Origin: JBKBII01 sp046299415
Lineage (GTDB): Bacteria > Pseudomonadota > Gammaproteobacteria > Ectothiorhodospirales > Ectothiorhodospiraceae
NCBI GenBank assembly: GCA_046299415.1
Contig: JBKBII010000005.1
Span: forward strand, 62,001 to 126,000
DNA: 64,000 bases
Reading direction: 5' to 3'
Below the pieces are notes generated by a model. It had not been told where the DNA came from. It searched no databases and was given only the letters and a program-made list of their open reading frames with translations. Shown piece after piece: positions 1 to 9,315 of the stretch. The position numbers and the translations under genes were made by a program. The stretch's first letter is position 1. The number at the start of each line of letters is the position of its first letter.

Positions 1-971
1 CAACAGCACCGCTCGGGACCGATCGAGACGGCAAACCCGTCTTCCTGCGCGATCTCTGGCCGAGCAGTCAGGAAATTACCGAAGCTGTCGCCGCGGCTGT
101 GTCGGCGGAGGATTTTCGCTCCAGCTACGCCGACGTCTTTCGCGGCGAACAGCGCTGGCAGGAGCTCGCGGCTCCCAAGGGCGCGCGCTTCGAGTGGCAA
201 GACGACTCAACCTACGTGCGCAAGCCGCCATTCTTCGAGGGCCTGGCTCGCGAGCCGTCGCCTCCCGCCGACATCGCAGATGCGCGCGTACTCGCTCTAC
301 TCGGTGATTCGGTCACTACCGATCACATCTCCCCGGCCGGTTCGATTGCTAAGGGCACCCCTGCCGCGCGCTATCTGGAAGACCACGGCGTTCGACCTGT
401 CAACTTCAATTCCTACGGCTCGCGCCGCGGCAATCACGAAGTCATGATGCGCGGCACCTTCGCCAATGTTCGTCTGCGCAACCGTCTCGCTCCGGGTACC
501 GAAGGCGGCATCACCGAGCACCTGCCGAGCGGTGAACGACTCTCAATCTATGACGCGTCCATGCGCTATCAGCGAGAAGGGACCCCACTGATCGTCATCG
601 CCGGAAAGGAGTACGGCACCGGTTCGTCGCGCGACTGGGCCGCCAAGGGGACCCGCTTGCTCGGCGTCAGCGCCGTTCTCGTCGAGAGTTTCGAGCGCAT
701 TCATCGCTCCAACCTCGTCGGCATGGGCGTGCTGCCCCTGACTTTTGAGCCGGGACAGAGCGCCGAGAGCTTGGGACTGAGCGGACGCGAAGTCTTTTCG
801 ATCGAAGGACTCGATGCAGGTCGCGCCAAAACTGTCAACATTCGCGCACGCGCGGAAGATGGCAGCGAAACCTGTTTTACCGCGCGCGTTCGTCTCGACA
901 CGCCACAGGAGATCGACTACTTCCGTCACGGCGGGATTCTCAGCTATGTCCTTAGGAGTCTCGCAAACTGA
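1..971 (+). CDS. acnA: Aconitate hydratase A, C-terminal part (5' end outside window)
   Basis: This is the 3' part of aconitase A, which interconverts citrate and isocitrate through a 4Fe-4S cluster in the TCA cycle. The open frame runs from the window edge (first full codon at base 3) to TGA at 969-971. The swivel (C-terminal) domain is recognisable from SVTTDHISPAGSI, the RRGNHEVMMRGTF block, GKEYGTGSSRDW with the substrate-binding Ser/Arg, and SNLVGMGVLPL. The cluster-ligand cysteines would lie upstream, outside the window. The segment is complete at its C-terminus and shows no frameshift. The downstream gene starts about 510 bases later and is unrelated, so acnA is probably the last gene of its unit. 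Confidence 0.95.
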   Translation, partial: TAPLGTDRDGKPVFLRDLWPSSQEITEAVAAAVSAEDFRSSYADVFRGEQRWQELAAPKGARFEWQDDSTYVRKPPFFEGLAREPSPPADIADARVLALLGDSVTTDHISPAGSIAKGTPAARYLEDHGVRPVNFNSYGSRRGNHEVMMRGTFANVRLRNRLAPGTEGGITEHLPSGERLSIYDASMRYQREGTPLIVIAGKEYGTGSSRDWAAKGTRLLGVSAVLVESFERIHRSNLVGMGVLPLTFEPGQSAESLGLSGREVFSIEGLDAGRAKTVNIRARAEDGSETCFTARVRLDTPQEIDYFRHGGILSYVLRSLAN

Positions 972-1481
972 TACGCTCTACGTGAGACCCGAGCGCCCGT
1001 TCGCCTAGCGCCGTTCGTGAAACGTCAGGGGAACTGTTCGCGACGCAAAACGCCGGCTCAATACTCGGCGCCGTCGTTTTGCGGCAGCCAATCAGCTGCG
1101 CATCACGGTCAGTTGAGTGCAACTCAACCCGAGGAGGCGCCAAACCGCACAAGGTCAGCAAAACATCACTGGCCCGTACCCAACTGAGCCTGTCGCAACA
1201 TCACCCGTCGCTGTGATTGATGACGAGCTCTTTAACGGTTGTATCCATTTAGACGCGACCGCGAATCGGTGTGACAGACCGCTGCAGTTACTGCATCATC
1301 GTAGGGTGCCATCTGGCGTATCGCGACGGGACCGCCGTGCGCGATCCAATACGAAGCGGGTGCAGCTTTACGCGCTCCAAAACGGTCACGCGCCACATCG
1401 ACTTCAGCTTCAAGGGGTAACCGTCCGAAACAGCCGCATCGCCATTGGCAATCGCACCGCATATTCCGCAACGGGACGAAC
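972..1481. other. Intergenic region acnA-HDOD
   Basis: No supportable gene. There is an imperfect long hairpin at about 1045-1082: GCAAAACGCCG pairs with CGGCG and CGTTTTGC across a bulge. It could end acnA transcription, but it lacks a clear trailing T run. Short open frames here resemble nothing I know. Confidence 0.4.
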
Positions 1482-2333
1482 ATGAGCCTCTCATCATTCC
1501 TGAGCGATACCGACCGAATCGTGTCGTTTCGGCCCGCGGTCATACATATGCTCAAGGTCATCAACGATACCGACTCCGACTTCGCGCAAGTTGCTGAGGC
1601 GCTATCTGCCGATCCTGCTGTCACCGCCCGTTTGCTGCGATGGGCCAACTCGCCGCTGTTCGGCTGCCCGAACGACATCGAAACAGTCGGCCACGCCGTG
1701 GCCTTGATGGGTCTTGATGCCATTCGTCAGATCACCATTGCCAGCTCGGTGGTCACGCACTTCGCCGACTGCGATAGCACTCACGATCATCGCGACTTCT
1801 GGAATCACGCCGTGGCCAGTGGTCACTTTGCCCGATTGCTCGCACATCGCAACGGCAACCCACGGCACAATCGACTCTTTACCGCCGCACTACTGGCCAA
1901 TATCGGCACGCTGGTCTTTTGCATCCACGTCAGCACAACTCATGCTGAATTGATCGCGCGCGCTGATCGCGACAAGATTCCGCTGATGACGCTGGAACAA
2001 GAAACCTTTGGATTCACACGAATCGATCTCGGGACCACCCTACTTGAAGTCTGGGGGTTACCCGCGTTTTTTCCCGAAACAATCCGTCGCGCCTTCGCAT
2101 CTCCCGAGAGTCAACGAGTGATGGCCGACCAAGACGTCTCCACCCTCCAGCTGGCGAGCGAACTAGCGGATCGACTCCTCGGGCGTCCGACGCGCGATCC
2201 ACGGGAGCCCTCGGCGATCGCCAGCAGTCGCATCAGCATCGACGAGATCGAAGACTTGCTTAGGTGCGTCGATGAGGAACTTGAGGGTCAACTCAGAACA
2301 TTGCTTGACCCCTTCGGCGGTTCACAATCATGA
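1482..2333 (+). CDS. HDOD domain protein
   Basis: A 283-residue HDOD-domain protein. HDOD domains are catalytically silent relatives of HD phosphohydrolases found in bacterial signalling and often genetically tied to c-di-GMP. The family signature is visible at residues about 20-100: SADPAVTARLLRWANSPLFG, then VGHAVALMGLDAIRQI. A helical stretch follows to about residue 215, and the last 70 residues are charged and poorly conserved. The protein is a stand-alone HDOD with no receiver or GGDEF domain of its own. Its TGA stop overlaps the ATG of the following GGDEF-EAL gene (ATGA, 2330-2333). This implies translational coupling and a joint role in c-di-GMP signalling; the joint role is inference. 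Confidence 0.85.
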   Translation: MSLSSFLSDTDRIVSFRPAVIHMLKVINDTDSDFAQVAEALSADPAVTARLLRWANSPLFGCPNDIETVGHAVALMGLDAIRQITIASSVVTHFADCDSTHDHRDFWNHAVASGHFARLLAHRNGNPRHNRLFTAALLANIGTLVFCIHVSTTHAELIARADRDKIPLMTLEQETFGFTRIDLGTTLLEVWGLPAFFPETIRRAFASPESQRVMADQDVSTLQLASELADRLLGRPTRDPREPSAIASSRISIDEIEDLLRCVDEELEGQLRTLLDPFGGSQS

Positions 2334-5080
2334 AAGACACCACCCTCACCGCCAAGAAACACGATGAGCCACTGGAAGCCCTCTCTTTCCGGGCCATCAG
2401 GCGCTTTCGTGCCGAGCTCAAGCGGACGGTTCGCGGCCATGTCGCGAACCGTCCGCTTGACCACACCGATGACTCACCGAAAGACGCCCTGCTCCCCGAA
2501 TCTGCGCCGCACAATACTTTTGGAACCAGCCGCGACACCGCTGGCAAAGCCGCGGCCGAATTTGGCGAACTGCTGACCCAAATCACGAGCGAACGCGACC
2601 CGAGCGGCGATCGGGACAAAAGCCATCCTCACCGCTGCAATCGCGCCGCGAACTTCGCCGCAAATCCGGACACGCCTCATAAAACAGACTCCGAGCATCA
2701 ATACGAGGCGCGTCCAGGACCTGACGGTTGGGCACCGCGGCGCGATCAGCATACCCACGCCAAGCCTACGAGCGATGACTCTTCACGTACACTGGTCTAC
2801 CGCTCGGCACAGCATCGGCGAGGTTCACCCCTAGCACGACCCATGGCACTGCGCCAACCAGAGACCGGGCCAGAGACTCGACCAGAGGCCGCCGCGAGCG
2901 ATTCCATCAAGCACTATAGACGACAGGATCATCCGCAGACCGATGTGGCCTCGAACAAGGCCTCAGCCGAAGCGATCAGGACACCCGCGCCGATCGCAGC
3001 CGCGACGTACGACGCGCTCGATCTCATCGTGCAAGCGCATGCACGCCTGCAACGAGCAGCGACCCGAGTGGTAACTCGAGCTGAATCTCGGGCCGAAACA
3101 CAGGCCACACCGCAAGAGAACGCGGGACAGCAGACCGCAGCTGAGTCCGAATCGTCACCGGTGTGGGAAACCGCCCTCGAACTGATCAACGAATGTCTTC
3201 CACTGCAAATCGCTGCAGTCTTCCAGACCAACGCACAGCCCTCTCCGCTGCCGGAACCGAAATCCAGCGCAGCAGACGATCCCTACCGGGGATCGAGTCG
3301 CTGTCTGGCGTCTTGCGTCTACCCAACGACGCCAACCACACCGCCCAACGCACGCATGCCCGACGGTGAAAAAGCCGTCATCAGCATTTCACAGAATACG
3401 ATCGCTGCGCTGCAAAACCTGATCGAACAGACGAACGTTTTCGACCTCATACGCTGGCTGCAGCGCGAAGGGCATATTGTGCGCATCGACGCCGATGGCA
3501 CCGCCTCGCCCACGGGCAAAATTTTGCTCCAAGGGTGGATCACCGCGAGCGGATATCGTGGTGTCATGATCGCTGTCCTGAGCCCAGTAGAGTCACCGCG
3601 CCTCACCGAGCTCCCAGCCAAGGCACTGAGGCTCATCACGGGCATAGCCGCTCGAGAAGATGAAGCACTCAACTGGGGCAGAGCGATCGCCGCCCGTGAA
3701 CGTGCGTTACGCCGCGTCAATGAGCGGCAGGCTGAAAGCTTGTTGCGCCACGTTGCCACCGATGCGCTGACGGGCCTCGCCAACCGCGCCGCCTTTGTTC
3801 GCGCGATCGACGACACCACCGCCAAACCGAGCGCCGGCCTACATCACAACGCCCTGATCCTACTGGATCTCGATCATTTCAAACGGCTCAATGACGCGCG
3901 AGGTCATGTCAAGGGCGACGCCCTTCTGAGACATGTCGGCCATCGCCTCGAAACACGGATACGCGCCTTCTTCGAACGCGAAACCAAAGACGCCCCTCGC
4001 TACACGCTGGCGCGTCTCGGCGGCGATGAGTTTGGGCTGTGGATCGAAAACCTTGACGCCCTTTCGATCATCGTCGCCCTCGTCCGCGAACTGGTCGACG
4101 AACGGCACGATCGTTCCGTCGATCTCGGCGGCACGATCGTTGTGCCGAGTTTTTCCTGCGGAATCGCGATTCATCCGTACGATGGGGATAACACCGAAAC
4201 GCTCCTGCGCCATGCGGATGCAGCGCTGTTCGAAGCCAAACAGCGAGGCCGCGCGGGATTTCGCTTTTTTACTCAAGAGATCAATCGGCGAGTCGTACGG
4301 CACTTCGAAATCGAAACCGCGCTTCATCGCGCGATCGAGCGGCACGAATTCCGTGTCCACTACCAGCCCAAAGTCGATTTACGAAGTGGGCGGATCATCG
4401 GTGCCGAGGCGCTCGTACGCTGGCAACATCCGGAACACGGTCTGCTGCTGCCCGGTACCTTCCTCGAAATTGCCGAGGATCTGACCCTGATCGAGGCCAT
4501 CGGGGACTGGGTCTGGGACACCGTCTGTACCGATCTCCTCCGGATCGAATCGTCCCTGTCGTCGACCGCGCTCGAGATTTCGGTCAACATTTCCGCCCGT
4601 CAGCTTCGCCGGCCCGACCTCGCAGCGCGCTGGTTTGCCGTTCTCGAGGGTCACGGCATTCAAGCCGGACGGCTCGAGATCGAACTCACCGAAAGCACAC
4701 TAGTGGCGGATCAGGCACTCGCCAGCGAGACCTTCGAACGCCTGCGCTCAGTTGGAATTCCACTCGCCATCGACGATTTCGGCACCGGGCACGCGTCTTT
4801 GGCGCAGCTCAAACGCCTGCCGATCGAAACCGTAAAAATCGACCGCCAATTCATCGACGACCTCGAACATAACGACGAATCGCGCAAGATCGTCACCGCG
4901 ATTGTCGCGATGGCCAAAAGCCTTGGTCTCAAAGTCATCGCCGAAGGCATTGAAACCGCAGCTCAGGCCGCCTGGGTTCGCGACGCAGGCTGTGACCAAG
5001 GGCAAGGTTTCTACTATGCCAAAGGCTTGCCACTCGAAGACTTCATCGCCTTCGTTCGACACTACCACCTCGACCTCTGA
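2330..5080 (+). CDS. GGDEF-EAL bifunctional c-di-GMP protein with long disordered N-terminus
   Basis: A 916-residue protein that probably makes and/or degrades cyclic di-GMP. Residues 1-270 are low-complexity and rich in Arg, His, Ser and Ala. Residues about 280-460 form a possible GAF-like sensory region, a weak call. The GGDEF domain has an intact GGDEF at 564-568, so diguanylate cyclase activity is possible; I see no RxxD inhibitory site five residues upstream. The EAL domain has EAL at 693-695 and DDFGTG from 815, plus downstream Lys, Glu and QG residues, so phosphodiesterase activity is likely. No membrane segments are seen, so it is probably cytoplasmic. The start overlaps the HDOD stop. 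Near the 5' end the gene contains an 18-bp perfect inverted repeat. Confidence 0.92.
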   Translation: MKDTTLTAKKHDEPLEALSFRAIRRFRAELKRTVRGHVANRPLDHTDDSPKDALLPESAPHNTFGTSRDTAGKAAAEFGELLTQITSERDPSGDRDKSHPHRCNRAANFAANPDTPHKTDSEHQYEARPGPDGWAPRRDQHTHAKPTSDDSSRTLVYRSAQHRRGSPLARPMALRQPETGPETRPEAAASDSIKHYRRQDHPQTDVASNKASAEAIRTPAPIAAATYDALDLIVQAHARLQRAATRVVTRAESRAETQATPQENAGQQTAAESESSPVWETALELINECLPLQIAAVFQTNAQPSPLPEPKSSAADDPYRGSSRCLASCVYPTTPTTPPNARMPDGEKAVISISQNTIAALQNLIEQTNVFDLIRWLQREGHIVRIDADGTASPTGKILLQGWITASGYRGVMIAVLSPVESPRLTELPAKALRLITGIAAREDEALNWGRAIAARERALRRVNERQAESLLRHVATDALTGLANRAAFVRAIDDTTAKPSAGLHHNALILLDLDHFKRLNDARGHVKGDALLRHVGHRLETRIRAFFERETKDAPRYTLARLGGDEFGLWIENLDALSIIVALVRELVDERHDRSVDLGGTIVVPSFSCGIAIHPYDGDNTETLLRHADAALFEAKQRGRAGFRFFTQEINRRVVRHFEIETALHRAIERHEFRVHYQPKVDLRSGRIIGAEALVRWQHPEHGLLLPGTFLEIAEDLTLIEAIGDWVWDTVCTDLLRIESSLSSTALEISVNISARQLRRPDLAARWFAVLEGHGIQAGRLEIELTESTLVADQALASETFERLRSVGIPLAIDDFGTGHASLAQLKRLPIETVKIDRQFIDDLEHNDESRKIVTAIVAMAKSLGLKVIAEGIETAAQAAWVRDAGCDQGQGFYYAKGLPLEDFIAFVRHYHLDL
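2418..2460. repeat. 18-bp perfect inverted repeat inside the GGDEF-EAL gene
   Basis: Arms 2418-2435 (TCAAGCGGACGGTTCGCG) and 2443-2460 are exact reverse complements with a 7-base loop, gccatgt. The repeat lies about 90 bases after the ATG, in the part encoding the disordered N-terminus. In mRNA it would form a very stable GC-rich hairpin. Its function is unknown. Confidence 0.85.
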
Positions 5081-5544
5081 AGACATCGACCTGATCGTGG
5101 GTCGATTAGGTGGACAACCGCGCGATTTTTTTTGCGGCTGATCCACCGACCGAATCGCTCGCGCCGCGACCCATCGAGCCAGTTCGGGACACCTCGATCA
5201 ATCAAGCAGCATGACATGCCTGATTGGGCACCGATCAATCAGCAAGCGTCACAACACAGAACTCATCACCGCAGGCAAAATGAGCGTCACGATGACCGTT
5301 GGCGGCAAGTTTGCTCCCGTGCAAGGCTGCTATTGTTGTGCGGACCGTTCCGAAAATCTTCAGAACGCTGCATGGGACCACACACCTTATCTACGACGAC
5401 CCAACGCACACCAGTCGTCAAGAACGATTTTCGGTGATGCAGATGGCGCAGCGATCACACGTCACAAACGCCTAGCGACTCGATCGCAGGCGGCTGAGGC
5501 GCATCACGCAGATAGGCTGCGCCTGGTCTAGGCCACCGTGATAT
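5081..5544. other. Convergent intergenic region between GGDEF-EAL and rpoS
   Basis: No convincing gene. At 5109-5147 there is an interrupted inverted repeat (GGTGGA-CAA-CCGC, a T-rich loop of 12, then GCGG-CTGA-TCCACC) just after the GGDEF-EAL stop. It may act in transcript termination for either strand. One frame (5211-5531, plus) is open for 106 codons but has no recognisable features. Confidence 0.4.
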
Positions 5545-7032
5545 CTAGCGGTCGGGCAGAAACATATCGCCGCTGAGTCGTTTGCGCGCCATCAGGACAC
5601 GTAGCCGTTTCAAGGCCTCCATTTGAATTTGGCGCACGCGCTCGCGTGTCACCCCGATCTCGCGCCCCACTTCCTCCAGCGTGCTGCGTTCAAAACCATA
5701 CAGACCATAACGACGCACCAAAACGTCACGCTGTTTTTCATCGAGCGCATCGAGCCAAGAGCGAACGATGACGCGCAGATCTTCATCGGCGAGCTGCTCG
5801 AGCGGCTCGGTAATGCTTTCGTCTGCAAGCATCTCGGACAACGAACGATCGCGATCCTCGCCTACTCCAACATCGAGCGAGGTGGAAGGCTCGGATAAGG
5901 CTCGCAGACGCTGAAGCTCGCCCAAGGGCCGAGCCATCGCCGTCGCCAACTCTTCATCGCTCGGATCGCGGCCAAGCTGCTGGGCCAGCTCGCGCGTAAC
6001 CTTAGCCTGCGAGCGTAAATCCTTGCCAACGTGGACCGGAATACGGATCGTACGGGACTGATTCATCAATGCCCGCTCGATCGACTGACGAATCCACCAC
6101 GTCGCGTAGGTCGAGAACCTGAAGCCTCGCTCCGGATCGAACTTTTCGACTGCATGGATCAAGCCCAGATTGCCTTCCTCGATCAAATCGAGCAGCGCGA
6201 GGCCGCGATTGACGTAGCGCCGTGCGATCTTGACGACAAGGCGCAGATTGCACTCGATCATGCGCGAACGACCATCCGCATCACCCGCACGGGCAAGACG
6301 CGCAAAGTGCTTTTCCTCGTCAGGCGTCAGCAACGGATGAAACTCGATATCGCGCAGATACAGCGTCATGGCGTCGATATCACTCGAACGCAATTCTCGT
6401 CCGCCACGTTGACGATCACGACGCGCCTCATCAAAAGCGCGGTTCACGCGAGCGCCCTTATCGAAAAACGAGTCCAGCTCAACAGCATCGTCGTCGGAAT
6501 CGACCGCGGCGCCCAGCTCGTGTTCGTCAACGTCCGTGACGTCATCGCTCTCATCATCGGGGCTGTCAGCAACGCCGTCTGCCTCGGATTCGAAAATCAG
6601 GGCATCGAGGTTCGCGGCAGCCTCGCCGGAAGTGTCAACCCCATCATCGTCACACTCGCGCCGACCGTCTGCGCATAACCGATCAGCGCTCTTCGCTATG
6701 GGCTTTAATTTCGACGATACCGACCGTCCACGTCGTAGACGCCCCTCGAGACCGAACTCGGCGGCGCCCAAGGCGACACCCGAAACACCTTCGGGCGACG
6801 AATCTTCGACCGATGAAGCCTCGGCTTCGGACGCTAGTGTTCGCTCACTCACCGGGGCGTTTGCGAACGAGCCGCTGAAATCACGCGCCATTGCGCTCGT
6901 CTTTAACGAACGCCCACTCCGGAAAATCTTCGCGGTTTCAGTCGCCCGACTCGATGCGACAACGTCCGCCACGGGATTTGACAACTGCGCGTCGGCAGGC
7001 GCACTCAGCCCTTTTTTCTTGCGAACCCCCAT
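5545..7032 (-). CDS. rpoS: RNA polymerase sigma factor RpoS, with long acidic N-terminal extension
   Basis: A stationary-phase and general stress sigma factor of the sigma-70 family. Conserved sequence begins near residue 220 with region 1.2 (LYLRDIEFHPLLTPDEE). It continues through region 2 (RYVNRGLALLDLIEEGN, then DPERGFRFSTYATWWIRQ), region 3, and the region 4 helix-turn-helix (STLEEVGREIGVTRERVRQI). Family members are usually about 330-340 residues. This one is 495 from the ATG at 7032, or 497 from a TTG two codons earlier. The extra ~160 residues are Ser/Ala/Asp-rich with strongly acidic runs. nlpD lies directly upstream, the classic rpoS location, which separates it from rpoD and rpoH. 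A later internal start cannot be excluded. Confidence 0.93.
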   Translation of the reverse strand: MGVRKKKGLSAPADAQLSNPVADVVASSRATETAKIFRSGRSLKTSAMARDFSGSFANAPVSERTLASEAEASSVEDSSPEGVSGVALGAAEFGLEGRLRRGRSVSSKLKPIAKSADRLCADGRRECDDDGVDTSGEAAANLDALIFESEADGVADSPDDESDDVTDVDEHELGAAVDSDDDAVELDSFFDKGARVNRAFDEARRDRQRGGRELRSSDIDAMTLYLRDIEFHPLLTPDEEKHFARLARAGDADGRSRMIECNLRLVVKIARRYVNRGLALLDLIEEGNLGLIHAVEKFDPERGFRFSTYATWWIRQSIERALMNQSRTIRIPVHVGKDLRSQAKVTRELAQQLGRDPSDEELATAMARPLGELQRLRALSEPSTSLDVGVGEDRDRSLSEMLADESITEPLEQLADEDLRVIVRSWLDALDEKQRDVLVRRYGLYGFERSTLEEVGREIGVTRERVRQIQMEALKRLRVLMARKRLSGDMFLPDR

Positions 7033-7465
7033 GCGCAATCGTCCCGTTCAGTGTTTCATCGATACTCGCGGACGTCCCTCAACTCAATCGTCACCGCCAC
7101 GCACAGCAAGGCGGCACAGGCTTAGGCCTAGCCAAGAGCGCAGAGAACACGAAAGCTCCGAGCGACACTCTCACCGTGGAGTACGACCACGCTCGTCAAA
7201 CGATGTTCCGTCCTCGACTCCAAAGCTGGTCTCTGGCGATAAGCGCAGACTTCTCAGACGACGCCAATCAAAACCCTACGGGTCGGTCGATTGGCCATGT
7301 GCTTCAGCGACCTATCAACGTTGGGAACAGCGGCAGCCCCCGGCGCAGACAAAAGCGCCCAGAACGCGGCCCGATACCGCTCAAAGCCAGACTCACCGAA
7401 CCCGGGCTGAGTGTATCCGGGGCCGGTACGACGCCGTGCCGCGGATCTTCGCGGCGCGGAAACCT
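7033..7465. other. nlpD-rpoS intergenic region
   Basis: About 430 bases between the nlpD stop and the rpoS start. In related bacteria rpoS has a long 5' leader with its own promoter in or after nlpD, and this gap is in the right place for such a leader. I could not identify a specific promoter. A short palindromic stretch (TAGGCCTA) lies near 7125. Confidence 0.35.
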
Positions 7466-8344
7466 CTAGCGCGCGGGTAAATAACGCAAAGGATCAACTG
7501 GCTGCCCATCGACACGCACCTCGAAATGCAGTTGTACACGATCGGTTCCCGACGCACCCATCGCTGCAATCTGCTGCCCGGCGCGCACGCGATCGCCGTC
7601 CGATACGAGCAAGTCGTCGTTGTGTGCATAGGCTGTCAAATGACGATCATCGTGTTTGAGAATGAGCAACCGACCGTATCCAACCAGACCGCTTCCAGCG
7701 TACACGACCTCGCCATCAGCCGCCGCGCGCACTGGATCCCCGCGTGAACCGGCAATCCCGATCCCTCGCCGCGTCCCCTCTGTGTTGGAAAATCGTCGAA
7801 TCAAAGGGCCTTCGGCAGGCCACTGCCAGCGCCCCGGCGCGACTGCCGGTACCGAGCGGGCTCGTTCGCTACCGGCACGCGGGGCCGAAGAAGTGGGTGC
7901 CGACTGAGTATTCGGAGCGCCAGCGGACGCTGTCGTTGTCGGACGCGAAGCGGTCGTCGGCATCGAGCTTCGCGCCGGCGACTGATCTCGAGCCATGGCG
8001 CTACTGCCGCGAATCTGCAATCGCTGACCAGGATGAATCGTGTACGGCGCTCGGATGCCGTTCGATTCAGCCAGAGTCCGCCAATCAACGCCATAACCCG
8101 AGGCAATGCGATACAGCGTTTCGCCACGCTGAACCACGTGCACAGAACCAGTCGCTGGCGTCATCGCACCCGGTCGTTCTGCGGCCGCGCCGGGCGAACC
8201 ACCAGACGGCACCGTGGCACAACCTGCCATCGCCACCACCACCAACGCAGTAACGCCAAGCGCGGACAGTCGAAGGATCGAAGACCCCCTCAGTGCTACA
8301 GGGGTCGCCATCGATGTGCCAAAAAACGATTGCAGAACTCGCAT
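7466..8344 (-). CDS. nlpD: NlpD-like lipoprotein, LysM plus degenerate LytM/M23 domain
   Basis: A cell-division lipoprotein that in relatives activates an N-acetylmuramyl-L-alanine amidase in the periplasm. From the chosen ATG at 8344 the protein begins with a hydrophobic signal ending in a lipobox (VVVAMAGC). A LysM follows (VQRGETLYRIASGYGV, then IHPGQRLQI), then a Pro/Ser/Thr-rich linker and a C-terminal M23 fold. In that fold the zinc ligands are changed: the HxxxD motif is absent (RRGIGIAGSRGD) and HLHFE reads QLHFE. This is the non-catalytic pattern typical of NlpD and EnvC. An in-frame TTG at 8425 would lengthen the N-terminus but buries the signal. It sits between yqaA and rpoS. Confidence 0.92.
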   Translation of the reverse strand: MRVLQSFFGTSMATPVALRGSSILRLSALGVTALVVVAMAGCATVPSGGSPGAAAERPGAMTPATGSVHVVQRGETLYRIASGYGVDWRTLAESNGIRAPYTIHPGQRLQIRGSSAMARDQSPARSSMPTTASRPTTTASAGAPNTQSAPTSSAPRAGSERARSVPAVAPGRWQWPAEGPLIRRFSNTEGTRRGIGIAGSRGDPVRAAADGEVVYAGSGLVGYGRLLILKHDDRHLTAYAHNDDLLVSDGDRVRAGQQIAAMGASGTDRVQLHFEVRVDGQPVDPLRYLPAR

Positions 8345-8630
8345 GGTGGTCACTCGATTGACTCCATTTGCCTCGGCTCGACGTTGCTCTACTGACACAG
8401 TTTCACACAGGGACACTCCCGACAATGAAAAAAACTGGCGAGGTCCTGACGGTGGGTGGAAGCAAAGCCAACGGACTGAGATCCGAACAGGTGGAACGGC
8501 TGGCTCAACGACGTATCAACGCGGCGCCATTGAGGTCTCGCCAGCATTAACGCGTGCGTTACATTCGAGCTGAACCAACCAACGCAGCGACACCCGTCGT
8601 CCCCTACACTACCGCTTACGTCTGGTCGCT

Positions 8631-9224
8631 TCACGTCCCGTTCCGCCAAACTGTGACCGCTACGATCGCCGCGAGCAATACCACCACACTGCCCCATCCT
8701 ATCCACTCGAAATTCGGTCGCCAGTGCCGCTCTGCATAGGGGCCCAATCTCGCCATCAAAGCCGCAACAAGGAAAAAACGCGCGCCTCGACCGACAAGCG
8801 ACGCCACGACAAAAGGCGCCAAGGGCATTGCGAGTGCGCCCGCCGTCACGGTGAATACCTTGTAAGGAATTGGCGAAAACCCCGCGACCAGCATGATCCA
8901 GACGCCCCACTCATCAAACCACTCGCGAGCAGCGGTCATCGCGTCCGCCTTACCGTGAGCTTCGAGCCAAGGCGCCACTGACTCGAACGCAAACCAACCA
9001 ATCGCGTACCCGAACACACCGCCAAGAACCGACGCCACCGTCGTCAACAAGGCCAACTTCCACCACTGCTGGGCCCTCGCCGCGGCCATCGGCGCAAGCA
9101 TCACGTCCGGCGGCACCGGGAAAAACGACGACTCCGCAAACGACAGACCAGCCAGAATGCGTGGTGCGTGCCGATGCCGCGACCAGCCCATGACACGATC
9201 GTAAAGCGGCCCAAATACATTCAT
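8631..9224 (-). CDS. YqaA/DedA-related membrane protein
   Basis: An inner-membrane protein of about 198 residues in the YqaA branch of the VTT/DedA superfamily, which includes lipid-flipping and transport proteins. Visible features are the N-terminal AGLSFAESSFFPVPPDVMLAPM motif region, a Gly-rich membrane segment (VLGGVFGYAIGWF), an amphipathic WLEAHGKADAM stretch, and the conserved AGFSPIPYKVFTV motif. Two more hydrophobic segments follow. The ATG at 9224 has a better-spaced GGAG than the one at 9233. It lies between pcm and nlpD, a position often held by this family in gammaproteobacteria. The substrate is not known. Confidence 0.85.
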   Translation of the reverse strand: MNVFGPLYDRVMGWSRHRHAPRILAGLSFAESSFFPVPPDVMLAPMAAARAQQWWKLALLTTVASVLGGVFGYAIGWFAFESVAPWLEAHGKADAMTAAREWFDEWGVWIMLVAGFSPIPYKVFTVTAGALAMPLAPFVVASLVGRGARFFLVAALMARLGPYAERHWRPNFEWIGWGSVVVLLAAIVAVTVWRNGT

Positions 9225-9315
9225 GCCAAACATTCTCCGCGTATCGACCGCAATTCTTTAGCGCTCAATCCTCGCAAGTCGACTCGACCGACGACTCGTC
9301 GTCAAAACCCAGGGG

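Noticed and set aside
5211..5531. 106-codon plus-strand frame between the GGDEF-EAL gene and rpoS
   Set aside because: No ribosome-binding site, no domain or signal recognised; it lies in a convergent gap.
5545..7032. RpoD or RpoH identity for the sigma factor
   Set aside because: There is no region 1.1 or large region 1.2-2.1 insert as in RpoD, no RpoH box, and it sits directly behind nlpD, the rpoS location.
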